A stretch of DNA of 64,000 bases from an uncultured Lachnoclostridium sp. (GTDB taxonomy: Bacteria; Bacillota; Clostridia; Lachnospirales; Lachnospiraceae). The notes below the pieces were generated by a model that did not search any database, was not told where the DNA came from, and saw only the letters and a program-made list of their open reading frames with translations. Below are positions 35,347-47,000 of this stretch, in pieces. The position numbers were made by a program, and so were the translations under genes. Numbering within the stretch: the first letter of the stretch is position 1; the number at the start of each line of letters is the position of its first letter. The stretch lies in NCBI GenBank assembly GCA_944381625.1, contig CALWLW010000002.1, positions 1-64,000 of the forward strand, given 5' to 3'.

Positions 35347-36288
35347 ATGAAAGAGTATTGTTTTGGGATCGATATCGGGGGGACTACAGTAAAGATGGGA
35401 CTGTTCCGCACGGACGGAACCCTTTTGGACAAGTGGGAGATTCCCACCAGGACGGAGAACGGCGGGGAGGCGGTTCTGCCTGACATCGCGGCGTCCGCTC
35501 TGTCCCGCCTGGGCAAGATGGGAATAAAGAAGGACGATGTGGAAGGCATCGGCATCGACGTGCCGGGGCCGATCAATGAGGAAGGCGTCGTGCCCCACAC
35601 CGCCAACCTGGGCTGGGGTTACAAGGAAGTGACCAGAGAACTGGAGGAACTGACCGGGCTTCCCTGCAGAGCCGGCAACGACGCCAACGTGGCGGCCCTG
35701 GGCGAGATGTGGAAGGGCGCGGCTGCCGGGCATAAGAGCGGTGTCATGGTGACACTGGGCACCGGCGTGGGCGGCGGCATCATCATCGGCGGGAAGATCA
35801 TCTCCGGCGCCAACGGCGCGGGCGGCGAGATCGGACACATCCATGTGGACGACAATATCCCCGGCGTCTGCGGCTGCGGCAACCACGGCTGTCTGGAACA
35901 GGTGGCTTCCGCCAACGGTATCGTCCGCCTGGCCAGATGGATGATGGAAGAGAAGGGCGAGATCCGCACCTCCATCGATACCGAGACCATGACCGCCAAG
36001 GAGATCTGGGACGCGGTGAAATCCGGAGATGAATTTGCCATGGAAGTGGCCGAGCGCTTTGGGAAATACCTGGGTCTGGCTCTGGCCAACATCGCCAGCA
36101 CTGTGGACCCGGAGGTGTTCGTCATCGGCGGCGGCGTATCCAAGGCCGGACAGGTGGTGCTGGACTATATCCGCAAATATTACGTACAGTACACCTTCAG
36201 AAGCTGCCGGGACGCCAAATTCGTGCTGGCTTCCCTGGGCAACGACGCGGGGATCTACGGCTCGGCGAAACTGGTGATCGACGGCTGA
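35347..36288 (+). CDS. glcK: ROK family glucokinase
   Basis: Cytoplasmic sugar kinase of 313 residues, probably making glucose 6-phosphate from glucose. The N-terminal phosphate loop GIDIGGTTVKMGLF, the GIGIDVPGPI motif and the zinc-binding CGCGNHGCLEQVAS (about residues 175-188) are typical of ROK glucokinases. ATG 35347 has GGGGGA upstream. It lies 17 bases after hprK, consistent with joint control of carbon metabolism. A strong terminator follows, after which the gene content changes abruptly to a defence-like cassette. Confidence 0.93.
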   Translation: MKEYCFGIDIGGTTVKMGLFRTDGTLLDKWEIPTRTENGGEAVLPDIAASALSRLGKMGIKKDDVEGIGIDVPGPINEEGVVPHTANLGWGYKEVTRELEELTGLPCRAGNDANVAALGEMWKGAAAGHKSGVMVTLGTGVGGGIIIGGKIISGANGAGGEIGHIHVDDNIPGVCGCGNHGCLEQVASANGIVRLARWMMEEKGEIRTSIDTETMTAKEIWDAVKSGDEFAMEVAERFGKYLGLALANIASTVDPEVFVIGGGVSKAGQVVLDYIRKYYVQYTFRSCRDAKFVLASLGNDAGIYGSAKLVIDG

Positions 36289-36337
36289 GGTGACGGCTGA
36301 GTTAAAATACAGATCAGGACGTCAGGGCTGAAAAGAG

Positions 36338-36369
36338 GGACGCTTCACACAGGGAAGCGTCCTTTTTTT
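36338..36369 (+). terminator. Intrinsic terminator after glcK
   Basis: GGACGCTTC (36338-36346) and GAAGCGTCC (36354-36362) form a 9-bp stem followed by seven T. Confidence 0.9.
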
Positions 36370-36381
36370 CAAAATACAAAA

Positions 36382-36423
36382 TGTCAATAATATTATTGAC
36401 ACAGTAAAGAGGATGGATATACT
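36382..36423 (+). promoter_or_regulatory. Palindromic operator and promoter of the AbiL-like pair
   Basis: A perfect 20-bp palindrome (36382-36401, half-site TGTCAATAAT) ends exactly on the -35 box TTGACA (36396-36401). TATACT (36418-36423) follows at 16 bases. A dimeric regulator bound here would block RNA polymerase. No regulator gene is adjacent. Confidence 0.7.
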
Positions 36424-36458
36424 TATTACATAAAACACTATATTTGGAGGTAAAGCCA

Positions 36459-37730
36459 ATGCTGCTGATGTTTAAAGTAAAGAATTATACCTCATTTAAA
36501 AATGAATCTATACTTGACATGAGAGCCACCTCCTACGTTCAGCATCCAACCCATGTAATACAGGTGAATAATGATCTTGGCCTTTTAAAAACGACAGCCG
36601 TGTATGGTGCTAATGCGTCAGGAAAATCGAATCTCATTTCTGCAATGTTCTTTTTTGAACAATATATCTTTTCCCAGTTTATTAACAAGAAGGAAAATGA
36701 AAATTTCGAAAATGGTGAAATCGGAATGAAAATGAAGCTGGAACCGTTCAGCTTATCAGATAATATTAATGACGCTTCAGAATTTGATATTATATTTTTA
36801 CACAACAATAAACAAATACAGTATGGTTTCGAATGCACTCCCGAAGAAGTCGTCAATGAGTGGCTGTTTATTGACGATATAAAGGTTTTTGAAAGGAATG
36901 GCACAGAACTTTCTTTTGGCAATAAATATCAGAAAATGCTGTCAAGTTACAAAAAGCTTCCTGCCGGAAGGCTCTATATCGCTGTGCTTGAGTATTTTCT
37001 TGATGATGAGGCAAAAGATATTATATTGGGTGACTTTATTGAGTTCTTCAATAAAGAGTACAATGTTTACACGGAGATTCTTTTTGAATCCACAGTAAAA
37101 GGTCTGGCCGGAACGGTTGGCCTTTCTAAAAAGTTAGTCAATGACAGGGCCTTCAGAAAAAGGATAGAGCACTATCTCCGCTTGATTGACGTAGGGATTA
37201 AGCGTCTGGATGTGCAGACAGAGACAATTCTTGATGAATATGGGAAAAAGAAGAAAGAAAAGGTCATCCGCACGGTACACGATATATACAATGAGGAAGG
37301 GAATGCGGCCGGCGAGAAATATTTTGACCTGCGTCAAGAATCCACAGGTACGCTTCGTTTTCTGGCCTATATTCAAAATATAGTTGATATGATCTCTAAT
37401 GGAGGCGTGTTTATCGTGGATGAAATGTCTGCAAGACTGCATCCGCTGTTGACGAAGCTGATTGTGGACATATTTTGCTCAGAGCACAATAAGAAAGCTC
37501 AGCTGATTTTTACCACACATGATATTTCCTTGCTGAATAATAATCAGTTTCGCCGTGACGAGGTAGTATTTGTGGATAAAAACGAGAGGGGAGAATCCAG
37601 TTTATACGCACTTTCCGATCTGAAGGTGAAAGAAGGGGCAAGTTTTAGTAAGGAATATCTGCAGGGGAAATATGGAGCGATTCCCATTTTCCAATATGAT
37701 AAAATTATGGATGGTGGACTGGATGGGTAG
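36459..37730 (+). CDS. AAA ATPase of an AbiL/RloA-like defence pair
   Basis: Cytoplasmic ABC/SMC-like ATPase of about 423 residues. After the MFKVKNYTSFKNESIL start, typical of the family, Walker A is GANASGKS (50-57). Late motifs are ESTGTLRFLAYI (signature-like) and Walker B FIVDE (D321, E322) with nearby ARLHP, then FTTHD. Proteins of this type pair with RloB-like Toprim proteins in RloAB and AbiL abortive-infection loci. ATG 36459 has GGAGG 8 bases upstream; the frame also runs back to TTG 36444. It overlaps the RloB gene by 8 bases. The AT-rich codons differ from the flanking GC-rich genes, a sign of acquisition. Confidence 0.85.
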   Translation: MLLMFKVKNYTSFKNESILDMRATSYVQHPTHVIQVNNDLGLLKTTAVYGANASGKSNLISAMFFFEQYIFSQFINKKENENFENGEIGMKMKLEPFSLSDNINDASEFDIIFLHNNKQIQYGFECTPEEVVNEWLFIDDIKVFERNGTELSFGNKYQKMLSSYKKLPAGRLYIAVLEYFLDDEAKDIILGDFIEFFNKEYNVYTEILFESTVKGLAGTVGLSKKLVNDRAFRKRIEHYLRLIDVGIKRLDVQTETILDEYGKKKKEKVIRTVHDIYNEEGNAAGEKYFDLRQESTGTLRFLAYIQNIVDMISNGGVFIVDEMSARLHPLLTKLIVDIFCSEHNKKAQLIFTTHDISLLNNNQFRRDEVVFVDKNERGESSLYALSDLKVKEGASFSKEYLQGKYGAIPIFQYDKIMDGGLDG

Positions 37731-38367
37731 AACAGTGCTGTCGCCGCAGCGGCTCTCGGAGATAAAAAGGACCAATATAGGAAGGATTATCATATTCTGC
37801 GAAGGAAAAACAGAGAAATATTATTTTGACTACTTTGCGGAAATTATCAGGAAAAATAAATATACAGATATAGAAGTTATTTTGCAGACGGCCAGTGGAA
37901 ATGCGCGGGCTGTCCTGAACTGTGCCAATAAATTTATGACTGAGGAGACACATATTCAGAAATATGGTACTTATGGGAAATATCTTGCGTTCGATTGCGA
38001 TGCGCCGCCGGATGTTCAGTCCGTGATCTTAGAAGCTGAAGGATATGAACTGCTGATTTCCAATTATTTGTTTGAAACCTGGCTGTTGATGCATTTTGAG
38101 GATGTGGAAGAGAAGATCTCCAAAGGAGAAATATATCGGCGTTTAGCCATGCATATGGGCGATCCTTATATCAAAGGGCGTAAGGGAAAGATCCGCGAAA
38201 TCATCCAGAAGGGTGAGATAGAAAAAGCCATTGACAATGCAAAAAAGTTGGAAGAACGATATGAGGCAGAAGGAAAAAATATTTTTGCGGATATAGAAAA
38301 TATGAATCCATTTACTAATGTATATAAACTGACAGAACAGTTCATGGCTGAGATTTCCCAGCCATAA
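37723..38367 (+). CDS. RloB family Toprim-like protein of a defence pair
   Basis: Cytoplasmic protein of about 214 residues. The Toprim-like core begins IIIFCEGKTEKYYFDYF (conserved Glu at residue 27), and the metal-binding Asp pair is in LAFDCDAP (D91 and D93). The later SNYLFETWLLMHF is a hallmark of RloB. The family is the presumed nuclease or effector partner of the AAA ATPase in RloAB/AbiL abortive infection. The start is uncertain: the frame opens at 37672; I favour ATG 37723 with GGTGG close upstream, inside the end of the ATPase gene, and 37711 is possible. It is the last gene of the cassette. Confidence 0.85.
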   Translation: MGRTVLSPQRLSEIKRTNIGRIIIFCEGKTEKYYFDYFAEIIRKNKYTDIEVILQTASGNARAVLNCANKFMTEETHIQKYGTYGKYLAFDCDAPPDVQSVILEAEGYELLISNYLFETWLLMHFEDVEEKISKGEIYRRLAMHMGDPYIKGRKGKIREIIQKGEIEKAIDNAKKLEERYEAEGKNIFADIENMNPFTNVYKLTEQFMAEISQP

Positions 38368-38559
38368 AGGAGCGAAAAGCGAAACATCCGGAGGAAGGGG
38401 CGCGCCCTGTACTTGACCGGTAATCCTGGCAGCAGGTTTGATATCTGAAAATACTGGCAATATTTTACTTTATTCCGCCTAATTGTTGAAAAGGCTGAAA
38501 AATAAGACAGAAAAAGATTCAGAACTTGTTAAAACGTATGTGTTTCCACTAAAAAATAT

Positions 38560-38589
38560 TTGCTATCCTGCATTAGATTGCCATATAAT
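38560..38589 (+). promoter_or_regulatory. Promoter of the rotary-ATPase/surface-protein operon
   Basis: TTGCTA (38560-38565) and TATAAT (38584-38589) with 18-base spacing, about 60 bases before the first ATG at 38651. It is the only good promoter I found before the twelve-gene cluster. The rest of the stretch 38368-38650 shows nothing else clear. Confidence 0.6.
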
Positions 38590-38650
38590 ACATACTAGAT
38601 TAATTGGGTGTACTGGGCATGGTCCAGGAAACAATGGAAGGAAATTTTTC

Positions 38651-41032
38651 ATGGGAGTAAAGAAGAGAAATCTGATGTTGGCCGGCCTTGCGGCCCTGGC
38701 TGCCATACTGGCAGGCGGCGTGATCGGATGGCAGGCCTGGCGTACCAGAAAAGGACTGGAACAGGACGGATACATAGACTGGGTCAGTGAGTCGCAGGAG
38801 TATGAGCAGATCCACGTTCCGGCAGGCCGGGGCTGGAAGTATGTATACCCGGACAAGATGACGGTCAGGGATCAGGAAGGGGTAAAGTATGTTGTCGATA
38901 AGGCAAGCTTTATCCATTATACGGATGGTTCCGTAGGTGCATTTTCCGGAGGAATCGTTCTGGATACGAACCGTATCGGGGCCGGGATGGTACAGCCCTA
39001 CTACCTGCAGGAAGGGATCATGCTGGTCAAAAGGGACAGTTCCTATTACATAGAGAATAACGGCGCGGAGATTGAATTCCGCGATTTTGTCTGGAAGCTG
39101 TCAAAAGACCATTATCTGCTGTCCGGCGAATCCATGGCACTGGAGCTGCCGGAAGATACCGGGCTGGTGCCGGAGGAATATGTGGAACTGCGATGGGTGG
39201 AAGACGGGATCGTGCAGGTGATCACCGGCGGTCAGATGTGGCAGGGCGTCACCGGGGACGCGCGGGTTACCTGGGGCGGAGGCGTCCTGGATCTGTCGGA
39301 CCGGATCCTGTCTGATGAAGACGGGAGTTTTCAGATATCCCTGGACGCCCTGTCTGTGGACGACGAGGACGTGATCCCGGTGGCCAGCACGGCGGAAAGC
39401 TACAGCACGGAACATCCCTCCTGGAATTTTACCGTGATAGACGGAACGGACGGCGCGGACGGCGAGGCCGGGGAAGCCGGTGAAGACGGCGCCGCGGGAG
39501 AAGCGGGCCAGCAGGGAGCCGACGGGGAGACCGGAAGCGACGGAGACGCCGGAGCAGCCGGGGAAGCCGGGGCTCAGGGAGAGCGGGGGAGCACCGCGTT
39601 TTCCCAGCTGGATACGGAAGCGGTGATAGACGCGCAGGTGGAGATGAACGCGTATGAGCCGGGACTCCATGGGATTGCGGGAGCTCTCCGGCTGACCGTG
39701 GGGGACTGGGAGCTGCGAAACCTCTCCCTGGCCATCCGCCGGGAAAGCGGCGGTCTGGAGGCCGCGTCGGTCTCCTTCGAGATGGAAGACGGTTTGTATC
39801 TGAACAGCGGCGGCTGGATACTGGAGGGGGCCTTCTCCCAGGAAGACGATGAAGTTTATGAGCTTGTCTTTTCCTATGGGGATGATCTGGAAGAGGACAC
39901 CCAGTACCATCTGGTGCTGGCGGCAGATTATTATAACGAAGAAGTACATATGGGAAACAAGGTGTTCCTGAACCGTTCGTTCTATACGGATTCCAGGGGC
40001 GTGAACATCCGGCAGGAGGGCGTGACGGAGCAGACGGCTTCGTTCCTTCTGAGCAGGCAGGATACGGATGAGGCCATCAGCCTGACGCTGTATGACAGCG
40101 GCAGGAATGAACTGTACCAGATTCCCACAGACCTGGGAAAGGGTACCGGAGGGCTGAGCGCCGCAGTAGAGCTGGACGGGCTGGAGCCGGACAGCACCTA
40201 TTACCTGGGCGTGCTTCATGACGGCGTGGAAGGAGAAGTATGGGAGTTCCTCACCCTGAAACGCCTGCCGGAACTGGGAGTCATGAAAGCCCAGCTGGGC
40301 GTGGGCCGGTATACCCTGTACTATGAAGGGAATTCCGATCCGGACGGCGCCATCGTGGGCTATACCTATGAGATATATGACGAGAACCTGGGCGACAGCG
40401 CGGTGAAGGAACTGTCCAGTTCGGCGAAGGACGGAGCCGCCAGGGCGATCATCGACAACCAGATCCTCTATTACAACACAGAGTACCGCGCAAGAGGGCA
40501 GGTGATCTGCTATGACAATGAAAAGTACGTGCGCTGGGATATGGAACTGGAGGACGATCCCAATACGGTGGATTACGACGAAGGGGTGCTGCGCATCGCG
40601 GAACTGGAGTTCCCGTCGTTTGCCCCGATAGCCGGACAGTATGAGCTGGAGCCGGATTCCTTCGGCGGATGGCTCCGCCTGCAGATTCCCGCGGATACCG
40701 TTTACCAGGTGTATTACGGGGGACGGGATGAAAATCCCATCTATCTGATGGTATTGTCCTATTCGGGCGAGTACCGGGAACCGGTGACCTTTACCTATAC
40801 CTGGGAGGCGCTGCTGGATCCGGCGTCCGTAAAAATCGATTATCCCGCAGGCGGAGGCGGCCGGGTGAATCTGGACGTGTATGTGGAACTGGATGATCTG
40901 GATCCGGAGACGGACTATTATCTGTATCTGTATGGAGATTATGCGAACCTGGCCATGATCGAGCAGGATATGCCTTATGCCAGCGGCTTCGGGCTGCTGG
41001 GAAGCTGCAAGATCACCACAGGGAAAGAATAG
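38651..41032 (+). CDS. Surface protein 1 with collagen-like triplets (rotary cluster)
   Basis: Type II membrane protein of 793 residues. A basic start (MGVKKRN) and membrane helix (about 8-27) are followed by DGYIDWV, a first extracellular domain of about 230 residues (SFIHYTDGSVGAFSGG, FVWKLSKDHYLLSG), then exactly 17 Gly-X-Y triplets (265-315). The rest is Fn3-like beta modules with LEPDSTYYLGV and YTDSRGVNI motifs. The triplets lack proline, as in other bacterial collagen-like proteins, and are acidic. No LPxTG anchor is present, so the protein is held by its N-terminal helix. The frame opens earlier, but ATG 38651 follows GGAAGGAAA. It is the first gene after the promoter and 30 bases before a related giant gene. 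Confidence 0.8.
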   Translation: MGVKKRNLMLAGLAALAAILAGGVIGWQAWRTRKGLEQDGYIDWVSESQEYEQIHVPAGRGWKYVYPDKMTVRDQEGVKYVVDKASFIHYTDGSVGAFSGGIVLDTNRIGAGMVQPYYLQEGIMLVKRDSSYYIENNGAEIEFRDFVWKLSKDHYLLSGESMALELPEDTGLVPEEYVELRWVEDGIVQVITGGQMWQGVTGDARVTWGGGVLDLSDRILSDEDGSFQISLDALSVDDEDVIPVASTAESYSTEHPSWNFTVIDGTDGADGEAGEAGEDGAAGEAGQQGADGETGSDGDAGAAGEAGAQGERGSTAFSQLDTEAVIDAQVEMNAYEPGLHGIAGALRLTVGDWELRNLSLAIRRESGGLEAASVSFEMEDGLYLNSGGWILEGAFSQEDDEVYELVFSYGDDLEEDTQYHLVLAADYYNEEVHMGNKVFLNRSFYTDSRGVNIRQEGVTEQTASFLLSRQDTDEAISLTLYDSGRNELYQIPTDLGKGTGGLSAAVELDGLEPDSTYYLGVLHDGVEGEVWEFLTLKRLPELGVMKAQLGVGRYTLYYEGNSDPDGAIVGYTYEIYDENLGDSAVKELSSSAKDGAARAIIDNQILYYNTEYRARGQVICYDNEKYVRWDMELEDDPNTVDYDEGVLRIAELEFPSFAPIAGQYELEPDSFGGWLRLQIPADTVYQVYYGGRDENPIYLMVLSYSGEYREPVTFTYTWEALLDPASVKIDYPAGGGGRVNLDVYVELDDLDPETDYYLYLYGDYANLAMIEQDMPYASGFGLLGSCKITTGKE
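39443..39595 (+). repeat. Collagen-like region, 17 Gly-X-Y triplets
   Basis: Seventeen uninterrupted codon triplets with Gly first, from GTD GAD to GER GST, residues 265-315 of surface protein 1. X and Y are mostly Glu, Ala and Asp. Confidence 0.9.
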
Positions 41033-41062
41033 AGGATTCCGGCAACGGAGAAGGAGGAAAGT

Positions 41063-44000
41063 ATGCGGAAGAACAGAGGACTTCTTGGAATCGTGCTGCT
41101 TGGCCTGTGCTGTCTGATCGTTATGGTGGCCGGGGCAGTGTTCTTAAGCCGCAGGAGCGCGGCGGCGTTCCGGGCGGACGGATATGTGATGGCAGTGGAT
41201 TCCCGGGAGGAGGAATTGACAGCCGTGATGCAGCAGTTCGCGGCGGGAAGCCCGTACCGGGATTATGGCCTGGGGACGGTGAGCCTGCGCGACCTGGAAG
41301 GGGATCACATCAGCACAAAAAGAGAAAGCTTTATCCATTACAGTGATGAATCGTTAAGTGCATTTTCTGACGGTGTGATTGTCAATATGGACGATGTGAA
41401 CGGCGGCATCATGAACTATTACAATGTGGAAGCGGGAACCGTGCTGGCGGATTCCCCCAACGGCTACGTGACGGACAACAACACCTATGAGCTGGCGTTC
41501 GCCCATCTTCTGTGGAAGCTGGGAGACGCGGATTATCTGGCGGCTTCGGACACCCTGACCATCCATCTGGCCGGAGGTGTGGAAGAGACGGCGGAAGGAT
41601 TTGTGGAGTTTACCTATCTGGAAAAAGGCATCGTTCAGCTGGTGACCAGAGACCGTGCATGGCAGGTGCTGGCAGAAGGCTCCTGGATCGATCTGGCCAA
41701 CGGCGTCCGGATCTATCTGGATACCCAGGAGATCGCGGACCGCACCGGCAGTTCGCAGATCACGCTGGCGGAGATCCAGCCGGACAGCGCGGCGGCAGTC
41801 CAGGTGGCGGCTTCCGAGGAATGGGTGCCTCCGGTATTCAATATTACGACCATCGACGGTGAGGACGGCGAAGCCGGGGAACAGGGCGAGGCCGGGGAAC
41901 AGGGAGAAGCCGGCGCCCAGGGTGAGTCCGGCGGCGACGGCGAATCCGGTGAGGACGGCCAGGCCGGTGAAGACGGCGAGACCGGAGCCACCGGGGCCAC
42001 CGGCGGGAACCGCAACAACGGCCTCGGCAATTCCGGCGGATCTGCCGTCACCATGCCCACCATGAACCTGACGGATCTGGATGTGACCGCAGGCAGCGTC
42101 AGCTTCCGGATCGAAGTGGGCGAAGGCGGCTGGGAACTGGAAGACCCGGAACGGCCGGGCGAGGAAGCCGGTACCGTACAGCTGATCAATGTCCAGAGCG
42201 GGGATGTGATATATACCTGGAACGTGAATTTCAACACCGGGGACACCGTGTATCCGGAGGATGGGACTTATTATTCTTTCAATGAACTGTCCGCGGATAC
42301 TCAGTACCGGATCGTGGTGACGTCGCCCTACCATTATGAGATCACGGTGGAAGAAGAGACCGTGACCCGCAGCGGGACCAAGGCGTTCATCGACCGGACG
42401 ATCTATACCGACGCCACCGGCGTCTATCTGAACTCCGTGGCGGCAGAGGAGACCAGCATCACCGGAGTCATCGAGGTGAAACCCTACGCGCTGACCAGTT
42501 CGGACGCGGCGTATCTGATGCTGGAAGTGGTGGACGCCAACGGAGACGTGGTCAGCACCTCCATGCCTTTCGTCCAGAGGATCAGCGAGATCCCGCAGAC
42601 GGCGGGGATCGGATGGGAACAGGCTGAGGACGGCAGCTGGCGGTATACCTTTACCTGCAGCGCGGCGGCCGGCGATACCATCACGGCAGATACCACATAT
42701 AAAGTGCGCCTCTACACCAGCAGCTCGTCCTCCGCGCCTTCGGGGCCGGATGATCCGGGCGTGGTGCTGAAAGAGGAAAAAGAGGTCCGCACCCTGAAGA
42801 CACTGCCCACAGTGGGAAGTCTGATCGCGGACGCCCATTCCGGATACTTCGACCTGTATATCGACAGTATCCAGGTGAACGGTGCCCAGGATACCAGCTC
42901 CGTGATTCAGTGGACCTACTACATATACAATGACAGGGGCGAACTGGTGAAGACGCTCACGTCCAGGACTGCGGACGCCGTGCAGCTGAGCGTGGACGGG
43001 GAAAGCATCCAGTACGGCCAGACTTATACGGCAAAAGCAGAGATCACGGTCTATGACAATGAGAAAAATGTGGTGCTGCCTTCCACGGAGGCCACGGCGG
43101 TGAACCTGATCCTGTACGCGTCGGGAGAATCCTTCGTCTACTTTACGGAGGATGAGGCCGCGGATACGGACGGCGACGGCACGGCAGACCTGCCGGGCGT
43201 TACGTTCAACAGCCTGTCCGGTGTTCTGACCATCATCCCCAACGAGAGGGAGATCCTGGTGGGAGACGGGCACAATATCTACGCCCAGGTGGAGAACACC
43301 AGCGGCACATACCGGAACGATCAGTCAGTGATCTATGAACTTCCCGGCAACGTGGCGGTGACGAGAACCGGAAATCAGACCATCTCCACCCAGATCAGCC
43401 TGCAGGGGCTGGCCCAGGGCTCCGACTATATCATCAGTGTCTACGGAGACTACTATGACAAGCACGGAGATACGGACAGCCTGACAGAAGGCGGACTGCT
43501 GGGCAAATATGTGGTGTCGACCCCGGAACCCATGCCGCTGTACATGATGCTGGAGGAGGCCGAAGGAGATGAGGTGGCCACCCACCGCCTGGCTCTGGCT
43601 CTGCGGCTGCCGGATGAGGATGCTCTGAAAGGGCTTAACTGGTACACGTCCGAGGACGAGGCGCAGGTGAACTGGGATGAGGAAGAACGGCTGCAGTACC
43701 AGTACCTGCTGTCCCAGCTGAGCCGGCTGGAGGTGACACTGTATAAAGGTGCGTCTGCCAACGAGAGCAACCAGGTGGGATCGGTCTGTGTGATCCAGGG
43801 AAGCCAGGCGGCGGCCCTGTATGGGAGCGGCGAGGGCCTGACGATCACAGAGACCTCTTTCGGCCTTACGTCCGACGCCATCAACGGCACCTACTATGTG
43901 AAAGTGACGGCGGTCTATGACGGCACCTATGACGACTACGGCCAGGAACCGAACCTGGGCTACCGCAACCTGATCACCGGCATGATGCCGGTGGATGAAC

Positions 44001-47000
44001 AGGGCACCAACCGGTGGACCCTGACAGAGGAAGTGGCGATTACGACCACGGCGCAGGCGGCTGTGCCCGAACTCCCGGGAGCGGAACAGGGCGTCACGGC
44101 AGTGCCGATCTACAACGGACCGGGTACGAACGCCAACAAGATGTACGCGGCGGATTACGGGCTGAAGGTGGATACCGAACTGGCGGAGGATACCATCGTG
44201 GGCTATTTCCTGCAGGCACAGTATGGAACCACCTGCGAGCGGGTGGAGTCGGTGACCTACTACATCATGCCCTCGGAGACCGCGGAGGATTACTACATCG
44301 ACAAGAGCAATTACGGCGTGGCGGGCGACCCCATCGCCATGTATGACAATGAAGAAGGTAAGATCCCGGTGAAATTTACGATCCCGGTGGGCAAGAACGC
44401 GTCCTGGACCATGCCCGCGCTGATCGTGTACTTTGGTGGACTGCCGGCCGACGGCCAGGGTATCGAGGGAAAGTTTGACTATGTGGATTTTGGCGCGACG
44501 ACAGCATACAATGACGCGGAAAAGAGCATAGTGGACGCCTATGGCGGAAGCCGTACGGTCAACGACATCTACGGGGGGCTGACAGAGAATGAGAGGAACA
44601 ACGGCTACCGCGGACTGGAGACGGAGAATGGGGAGTACCGGTTTTACCATATCAGACGGGATAATACGACCACGGCAGTGCTCTGTACGCCCGAACTCAG
44701 CCGGGGACATCACTATACCTTTGCCTACAAGGCACGGATCGATATGGAGACGGGAAGCGATTATATCTATCCGGACAGCGTTACTTCCTATTATCAGGGC
44801 GGAAACAGGAATTCGTTCCTGAGCAGTCCCGTCATCTCCGTATGGAAACAGCCGGTGTCGGTGAATACCTATCTGTACCAGTCCGGGTTATCGGGAATGG
44901 CCGGGGCTGATGGGCTGACAGTGAGCGGCGGGACGCTGGTGAAGCCGTCCGGCCTGCAAATGGAATACAACGGTGACAACTGGAATCCGCTGGGAGACTA
45001 TGCAAATTATGACAACCGTATTGAGGTAAAGGACTTCTTCGTCTGGAAATACCATATCAACGACCCGGACAAAGCCCAGAGCGATGCGGGCTTTAAGAAG
45101 CCCACTACCGGCACCGGGGCGGATCTGATCGGATACTACGCAGACCCGGACGGGAAGACATATGGGGAGCTGTTCTTTGAATCAAGAGATGCTGCCAGCG
45201 CGTTGGAGACGGACTGCACCGTACAGGTGGACCAGATCCTGTTCCAGGAGGACGACCGGTATGTCGTGGATTATCTGGAGAATGATCTTTCCAGAGAAAA
45301 ATGGAACTGCGGGGATTCCACCAATCAATATACCATCGCCTATTCGGCCTCCGGAGGGTATCTTGCGGCGCAGACGGTGGATCTGATCGGCGGGAATAAC
45401 CGGACGCCGAAGATTACCCGGAAGATCGATATGGACGCGCTGGAGTGGACAGCAGAGATCAACAACAATATCGCCACGCTGACCGTAAAAATCGAACAGG
45501 ATAAAGTCGATATATATTCTGCGCAATCGATCGGAGAATTCATGGAAAGGCTCCTGTATCTGGATGTGGAAGCCAGACTTACGAAAGCCAATGGAAGCAC
45601 GGCGACAGCCACCCGGCGGTTCACCTCCAACGGAGGCGTCTACTCGCTGGAAAAGGCGGACGATACCAGCTACCGGATCCGCTGGGATGTGACCATGCTG
45701 CCGCAGATCAGCGTAAACGACAAGGTGGAGTTTTCGATCTACTGTTATTACGATACCGGATACGGGACGATGGATCTGGGACTTCTGGAGTGTGACACGG
45801 ACGAAACCAACGGAGGAACAATCCCAAAAGCAGGAGAAGAAAAGGAGACCTTTACCGGCGCCTACGCCCTGCAGAATCTGGTGGACAACAGTTATGTAAG
45901 GCCGGTGAATGTGACGGATACGGACTCCTGGTCCACATCCGCCCAGACGACGCCCGGCAAGATATCGTTCTATGAATTGAGTGAACCGGAAGAGCCGGAG
46001 GAGAATGTCCTGCGCGTCCAGGCAGAGGGATGGACTTACAATAATTACGCGACAGGCGCGTCAGATCAGGAGCCGGAGAACGGTGTAGCCTGGTGGCACG
46101 TGAGCGATATCAATCCGCTGCAGATGGATTTCTACCGGGAAACCGGCGGCATGAAGCTGGTGGAAGGCGGGGATCTGAATTACGCATGGAAGAAGGTGGG
46201 TTACCATACATTTACATCGGATGCCAGCGTGGATGTGAAGACCCTGATCCCGTCCATGACGCATACCACCCACCGTACCGGACTGAATTACCTGGATTAC
46301 TATATCTCGTGCGGCAGCTACAACCTGGTGACCGCTTCGGATTATAAGATTTATCTGAAAATCTATGAGATCGATGACTCATCGGATACTGAAACAGATG
46401 TCACAAATCAGGTGACAGCCCAGCTGAGAGGAAGCAGCACTGATAAGTTGCCAATAGTGACTATTAATGAGGAGAAATACATTGAGTGGACATTAAAAGA
46501 AAATCAGACGGATTATATCCTCCGGTTTTCCGGCCTGAAATCGGACACCCTGTATGCGCTGGCGGCGTTTGCTTATCCGGATGAGGTCGATGGCAATGAT
46601 GTGGAAAGGGGAGACTGGACTTCGGTTGTAGACGGCGCGGCCGAGTCGGGAGATTCTCATCCGAATGTTACATCGGATAATGAAAATTTCCGGCTCCGTA
46701 CCAACAAGGGCGTGACCCTGGACAGTATCCGGGTGAACTACATCAATGAATCTTATGATAAGAAGGGGCTGGAGATCCAGTTTGGCACGGATGTGTACGA
46801 GGGGTATGAGATCCAGTGTTTCATCTATCGGGATGTGGTGAACGGGAACCTGGAGGATGCAGAGCTTGTTTACAACAATCAGCAATTGATAGGTCAGTAT
46901 ACCCCAGAGAATAATAAAAAGTTTGATCTGAAAGAGGACTACAACTATCTGGAGCCTTCAGAGGATAAATCCTACAGCACCGGCACCAACACGTTTTATA

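Noticed and set aside
36459..38367. Retron or restriction-modification system
   Set aside because: No reverse transcriptase, methylase or specificity gene is present; only the AAA ATPase and RloB-like pair is seen.
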